A DNA stretch of 64,000 nucleotides from Methanobacterium alkalithermotolerans. Its GTDB lineage: Archaea > Methanobacteriota > Methanobacteria > Methanobacteriales > Methanobacteriaceae. The notes under the pieces were generated by a model that worked only from the letters and a program-made list of their open reading frames with translations, searched no databases and was not told the origin of the DNA. A program made the translations under genes and the position numbers. Where the stretch lies: assembly GCF_018141185.1 (NCBI RefSeq), contig NZ_CP058560.1:496001-560000 (forward strand), in the 5' to 3' direction. This document shows, in pieces, positions 59,722 to 64,000 of the stretch; position 1 is the stretch's first letter; each line of letters begins with the position of its first letter.

Positions 59722-62700
59722 CTATTTTTTTAAAATCCTCCACAAATCATTTTTAAAGTATCCTGCAGCCACTAAACTTAGTAAGAGCACCACTCCTACA
59801 ATGGCAGCTATTGGAACTCCTGATTGTGCAGAACTTGCAGCATGGGCCTCTTCCACCTCATATGCTTTTTGATTTTCAGTTCCCACGCTTTCATCTGACT
59901 CTTGTTGCATCTCCACTTCCACATCAGAAGCCTCAATTGCATCCCTATAGTCACGTTCTTCACCAGTAGAAGCAGGATTGCTGGGAGTAGAAGGATTGGT
60001 AGGGTTTGAAGGAGACTCTGGATTGGATGGATTAGTTACACCCGGTAAAGATAACTTCATCCCGGTAGCACTCTCCATGATATTTGCAAACTGTTGAAGG
60101 GCATTCTGACTTAAACTGGAACTACTCATCACATACTGATTAAAGGCCATATTGGCACAGGTATGATGACAGCAGGTCACACCGTACTCCAGATTAGACT
60201 GGATATAGATATCCGCTATAGCAGAAACCATGGATGCATCACCATTCCACATATCTCTTCGAGCAACTTCCAGATTCCAGGCTGCAATGGATTTGAATGC
60301 ATGGGGGTTGGCCTCTATTAACTGATTGCGCATACCAGCATTCAGTATAAAGTATTCTGCAACCGTATCCCACATCCAGTCCTCTACTGATTCTGGAGAA
60401 ATACTATGCCATCTAAACAGGTTTTCTACATGTTTATTGATGGTGTTTGCTCCAGAGAATCCATTCTTAAGCAGGCCTTCTGCCCATTTAGGATTAAATA
60501 CCCTGGTTCGCAGTTCGGTATTAAGGAAGGTGGATAGGCTCTCGATTTTAACATTAAGAGTCCGGCTATTGGCAATGTAGATATTCACTTCTTTAGTAGA
60601 AAGTGACTGGGCAGCCATGGTTAGACCTCCCAGATACTGCACCACATCGTCATTATCCAGTACACCATATAATCCATCCCGTACCTGAACCGTGGCATCT
60701 ATCCTGGTTAGCTGGTTTTTAAATGCTTCCAGACCACTGACTGCAAACTGGTTACGTCCATAGTAATAGGACATCCGGTTTAGGTAAGTATCTACCAGGT
60801 CAGATTGATCTTCCCAGCCAGTTGTGGTAGTGGTTAGTTCACTTAATCCTGTACCATAGGCTTCTGGAGCAGGCCCAAATATACGGGCAATGGCCAGATT
60901 TTCAGCCTCAGCAGGACTTAATCCTAGATTTAAGAACTTTTCACGGTCTTCTAAATAATTTTTCCGGATATGATTTTCCTCCCCATTTTCATCTAAAGAT
61001 GCTACTAAACGGAAAGCATCATCCAGCATGTCAATGGTATAGGAAAAGGTATCACGAAACAATCCACTAATAGAAACCGTTACATCTATCCGGGGACGGC
61101 CCAGTTCTTCCAGGGAAGTGACCTTAAATCCATTTAATCTTCCAGAACTCCATACTGGCTCCAGGCCCATTAAACGTAGTATAAGGGCAATACTCTGACC
61201 ATTGGTACGCATGGACTCGATGGACCACAGTACCACTCCCACATTATCAGGATAGTAACCTTTCTCCTGGTAGAATGAATTTACCAGGTCATCAGCCATT
61301 TTCTTTCCTAATTCCCAGGCAGCAGAATCAGGTGCTGTACGAGGATCAAAGGAATAGAAGTTATATCCAGTGGGCAGTACATCAGGTTTTCTTATGGGAC
61401 TACCAGAGGGAGCTGGTGAAATAAATTCCGCCCTTAAGGCCGCCAGTAAATTCTGGATTTCGTAGTTATGGCTCAGGTTTTTTCTTAGCATTTCCCGGTA
61501 TTCCGGGTTGTCCCTTTCTTCCGGGTGGAAACTCACAATAGATTCTATCATTTCCTCCAGTAGCTCCCCAGTTATAGGGGCTCCAAAGATATGTAATCCA
61601 TAGGGCATCATTTCTTCTGCTAAATCTTCCAGGTAATGCTCCACCTCATGGACAATATCCTGAAATGAATCATTTTCCATATCCAGCTTCAAATCCACAT
61701 GGATATGTAGTTTCAAGATCATTTCCATGATTTGATATTGGAGTACTTCTTTTCTTTGAGGATCCAGGGAAGTGTGGTAACTGCTTATCAGATCATTTAA
61801 ATCAGCCAGTTCACCATATAGTTCCGAGGGTATCATAGGAGGAATCATATGGTCAATGATTACCGCATAACCTCTTCTTTTAGCCTGGGTACCTTCTCCC
61901 GGGTTTTCTACAATGTAGGGGTAGATGTTGGGCAGGTTTCCCAGTAAAGCATCAGGCCAATCATCTTCTCCTAAACCCACACTTCTTCCAGGTAGCCATT
62001 CCAGGGTTCCATGGGTTCCCAGGTGGATAACTGCATCGAAATGGTTTTGCAACCACATGTAGAAGGCAATGTACTGGTGATGTGGGACTAAGGTGTTAGA
62101 GTGTCTGATTTTTTCCGGGTCTTCTCCCCAGCCACGCATAGGTTGGGGGCCTAAAAATACATTCCCCAGCATGATTCCCGGGATAACAATCTGATTATCA
62201 TAGATCATCACATTTCCAGGTGCTGGTCCCCATTGGGCTAGAACTTCTTTTTGGAGTTCTAAAGGCAGGGTTTCAAACCACGCCAGGTAATCACTGATGG
62301 GTATGGTTATAGCTCCTGCTTGAACCACTTTTTCCAGTTCACCAGGGGCCCAGGATCCCACATTGTTACCGGCATGGAGCATCAAGTCCACAATGTCTTC
62401 TGCAGAATAATCTACTGGTATATGATATCCATCTTCTTTTAAGGCCTTCAAAATGTTCTCCACACTGGCCACCACATCCAGGTAGGAAGCAGATACTCCA
62501 TCTTTACCTCCTCCTATATTGTAGTATAATAAGGCTATTTGTTTGTCCATATTATCCATGTTACGCAGTTTAACCCAGTTAACCACTCTACTGGTGATTC
62601 TTTCAATCCTATCTCCTAGAGGTGTAAAGCGTATCACCAAAATCCCGGTTTCAGGATCAACTTCAGCGTTTTCTTTACCTCCCATAAGGATAGGTTCTAT

Positions 62701-64000
62701 TCTACCATCGATTTCTGGCTGGGCAATCTGCCAGTGCAATTCGCTTACCAATCCATAGGAATTATCCAGCCATTCCTGTAAATTAGAAGAATATACTGGT
62801 GCAAAAACAGGTACATTCAAATCCTTAAATAATTCCACACCGTGGGTAACTCCGGATACATAGTTGAATCCCACACAGGTTATAAGAGCATCAATCCGTG
62901 ACTGGTTTTCATTTTTAAAGTAAAGATCCATGATGTTAATTCTTCCCTGGGCATTGGAAAAGGTGAGAATAACATTTACTCCTTTACTCTCCAGGCTCCT
63001 CAAAAGAGCGATGTGCATCTCCTGGTTATCACCTTTAAAGCTGGAGTCATAGGCCACAATACCCACCCAGGGTGCACCAGCCTGGTAAGATTCATGGTTC
63101 TGATACCAGTTATAGTATTCTTCCCAGGTTTGGAAAGTGGGTACTGAGGAATCAGGGTGATAAATCCACTGATTAGGCCATTTCACCACAGATAAATCTT
63201 CACCATCTTTTAGTTGCATGCCAATGGAATTTAAGATATAAAGCTGGAATCTGCGGATGTTTTCCTGGGCACCTTGAGCCCAGTATTCCCGAGTGAGGGT
63301 ATCATCGCTGTTAAAGCGAGGATCATCCACAAAACCCACTCCACAGCGTATGGCTAAAATTTCCATTGCATTGCTTTTTTCAATTAGACTTTTAATTTTA
63401 GCCACATTATCCGGACTACTCACCATCTGAATTGCTATTAAGTCTGCTTTTATGGCAGCTTGTTCTAATCTTTGTTTTGTTTCTGCATCATCTGAACTTA
63501 ACTGGGATAAACTGAAGTAGTGCAGGTTGTAGTAGTATCCCTGGTTTTTTAGTTGTTTATATGATTCTGCAAATGCTTTGGAGTAGCTATCAGAACTACT
63601 GATTATCAATAGGTTATAAGCTTTAAAGTTTACATTTGCTTCCCCCTGGAGTTTAGAATCTTGAGGGTTTAGTTTTGAAAGATTAACTGTAAGTCTTTGA
63701 GCTACATGTCCTGGTGAACTTATATTCAATTTGACACTGGTTTTATCACTGTTAAAATTAATCTGGTATTTTTGGTTGTCGATTTTTATCACCGAAGTGA
63801 GGGAGTAAGAATTGCCATCTGTATCTTCCAGAGTTATGGTAGGTAATTTATCCCCGGCGAGTGCTTCTGGGTGTTCCAGGTTGATATTTAAATTGATAGT
63901 TGCTTCATTAATGGGATTGCTGGTGGTAGAATAGGACATCGTTTTCATATCCTCTTCCAGGGGGTCAGTTGGTTCACCTCCCTGTGAATCTTCGGCATAC
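59722..64000 (-). CDS. CobN-like surface chelatase-family protein (start outside window)
   Basis: The frame is open to the window edge (at least 1425 residues). A ligand-like N-terminal beta region precedes the CobN body: flavodoxin-like fold around VGIVAYDSSFKGDN, then LGTHGTLEWLPGRSVGLGED and GVVLWSIESMRTNGQS, the classic core. After GVTCCHHTCANMAFNQYV come about 90 linker residues rich in Pro, Ser and Asn, then one membrane helix SGVPIAAIVGVVLLLSLVAAGYF and a basic tail. The body is therefore outside and tethered, unlike the cytoplasmic CobN of cobalt insertion. It precedes the DUF2162-ExbB-DUF2149 operon. Role in heme, cobamide or F430-type tetrapyrrole handling is inferred. Confidence 0.85.
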   Translation of the reverse strand, partial: YAEDSQGGEPTDPLEEDMKTMSYSTTSNPINEATINLNINLEHPEALAGDKLPTITLEDTDGNSYSLTSVIKIDNQKYQINFNSDKTSVKLNISSPGHVAQRLTVNLSKLNPQDSKLQGEANVNFKAYNLLIISSSDSYSKAFAESYKQLKNQGYYYNLHYFSLSQLSSDDAETKQRLEQAAIKADLIAIQMVSSPDNVAKIKSLIEKSNAMEILAIRCGVGFVDDPRFNSDDTLTREYWAQGAQENIRRFQLYILNSIGMQLKDGEDLSVVKWPNQWIYHPDSSVPTFQTWEEYYNWYQNHESYQAGAPWVGIVAYDSSFKGDNQEMHIALLRSLESKGVNVILTFSNAQGRINIMDLYFKNENQSRIDALITCVGFNYVSGVTHGVELFKDLNVPVFAPVYSSNLQEWLDNSYGLVSELHWQIAQPEIDGRIEPILMGGKENAEVDPETGILVIRFTPLGDRIERITSRVVNWVKLRNMDNMDKQIALLYYNIGGGKDGVSASYLDVVASVENILKALKEDGYHIPVDYSAEDIVDLMLHAGNNVGSWAPGELEKVVQAGAITIPISDYLAWFETLPLELQKEVLAQWGPAPGNVMIYDNQIVIPGIMLGNVFLGPQPMRGWGEDPEKIRHSNTLVPHHQYIAFYMWLQNHFDAVIHLGTHGTLEWLPGRSVGLGEDDWPDALLGNLPNIYPYIVENPGEGTQAKRRGYAVIIDHMIPPMIPSELYGELADLNDLISSYHTSLDPQRKEVLQYQIMEMILKLHIHVDLKLDMENDSFQDIVHEVEHYLEDLAEEMMPYGLHIFGAPITGELLEEMIESIVSFHPEERDNPEYREMLRKNLSHNYEIQNLLAALRAEFISPAPSGSPIRKPDVLPTGYNFYSFDPRTAPDSAAWELGKKMADDLVNSFYQEKGYYPDNVGVVLWSIESMRTNGQSIALILRLMGLEPVWSSGRLNGFKVTSLEELGRPRIDVTVSISGLFRDTFSYTIDMLDDAFRLVASLDENGEENHIRKNYLEDREKFLNLGLSPAEAENLAIARIFGPAPEAYGTGLSELTTTTTGWEDQSDLVDTYLNRMSYYYGRNQFAVSGLEAFKNQLTRIDATVQVRDGLYGVLDNDDVVQYLGGLTMAAQSLSTKEVNIYIANSRTLNVKIESLSTFLNTELRTRVFNPKWAEGLLKNGFSGANTINKHVENLFRWHSISPESVEDWMWDTVAEYFILNAGMRNQLIEANPHAFKSIAAWNLEVARRDMWNGDASMVSAIADIYIQSNLEYGVTCCHHTCANMAFNQYVMSSSSLSQNALQQFANIMESATGMKLSLPGVTNPSNPESPSNPTNPSTPSNPASTGEERDYRDAIEASDVEVEMQQESDESVGTENQKAYEVEEAHAASSAQSGVPIAAIVGVVLLLSLVAAGYFKNDLWRILKK

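Noticed and set aside
59722..64000. Cobaltochelatase CobN of vitamin B12 synthesis
   Set aside because: The body is membrane tethered outside and sits with ExbB/DUF2149/DUF2162, not with cobalamin genes; archaea insert cobalt with CbiX-type enzymes.

Overview
The window is a chromosomal segment of a methanogenic archaeon, most likely Methanobacterium or a close relative in the Methanobacteriales. Evidence: AT-rich DNA with archaeal TATA boxes, GGAGGTGAT-type ribosome binding sites, eL37 and Lsm genes, the F430 enzyme CfbC (NifH-like), the FAPy deformylase ArfB, a cell-surface protein with pseudomurein-binding repeats, many archaeal DUF families, and GGAA-N6-TTCC sites like those bound by the methanogen nitrogen repressor NrpR. 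I see no CRISPR array or insertion sequence, and one tRNA (Leu, GAG).

Layout. 1-5.1 kb: end of an EamA transporter, a small siroheme sulfite reductase-like protein, an alpha/beta hydrolase, a bacterial-type glutamate decarboxylase with a DUF6448 partner, and an AlkC/AlkD-like repair protein. 5.2-13.7 kb: a beta-helix surface protein, a decayed remnant of a phospholipase D paralogue, a TetR-flavoprotein-DUF169 operon, an SRPBCC protein, an intact PLD protein and a Lys-rich repeat protein. 14.1-16.6 kb: a MntA/HepT toxin-antitoxin pair whose HepT is frameshifted, and a secreted beta-lactamase-like protein. 17.1-23.6 kb: a surface-sugar cluster (FdtA-like isomerase, GNAT, DegT aminotransferase, GT2, GalE, BASS transporter, GalU). 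23.7-29.5 kb: a secreted/membrane protein pair, small conserved proteins, tRNA-Leu, and an arsenic operon (arsR-acr3-uspA-Cys-rich Fe-S protein). 29.5-38.5 kb: housekeeping genes (cfbC, CBS, U32, purF, TOPRIM protein, eL37, Lsm, PUA, arfB), then a structured RNA or leader-peptide candidate. 38.7-46.3 kb: MarR-MATE with a repeat-bearing leader, an SF2 helicase, and an acyl-CoA synthetase/thioesterase/XRE-cupin group. 46.6-51.7 kb: nitrogen region (amtB-glnK and a new-looking PII-domain fusion, each preceded by an NrpR-type site). 51.8-57.7 kb: PdxS, a PfkB-like kinase, a HisA-like protein, and a metal P-type ATPase with an ArsR/CadC regulator. 57.8-64 kb: a CobN-like surface protein with DUF2162, ExbB/TolQ and DUF2149 partners, resembling the HmuSTUV module of Bacteroidota.

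Main points of interest. (1) The gene at 50874-51737 joins what looks like a nucleotide-binding-dead small GTPase to a degenerate PII domain and carries the same operator as amtB-glnK. (2) The CobN/DUF2162/ExbB/DUF2149 set looks like an envelope-located, proton-driven tetrapyrrole or metal system. (3) Two intergenic regions (38.38-38.48 kb and 50.49-50.59 kb) show strong RNA-like inverted repeats. Family assignments come from recognising sequence motifs; no database search was run.
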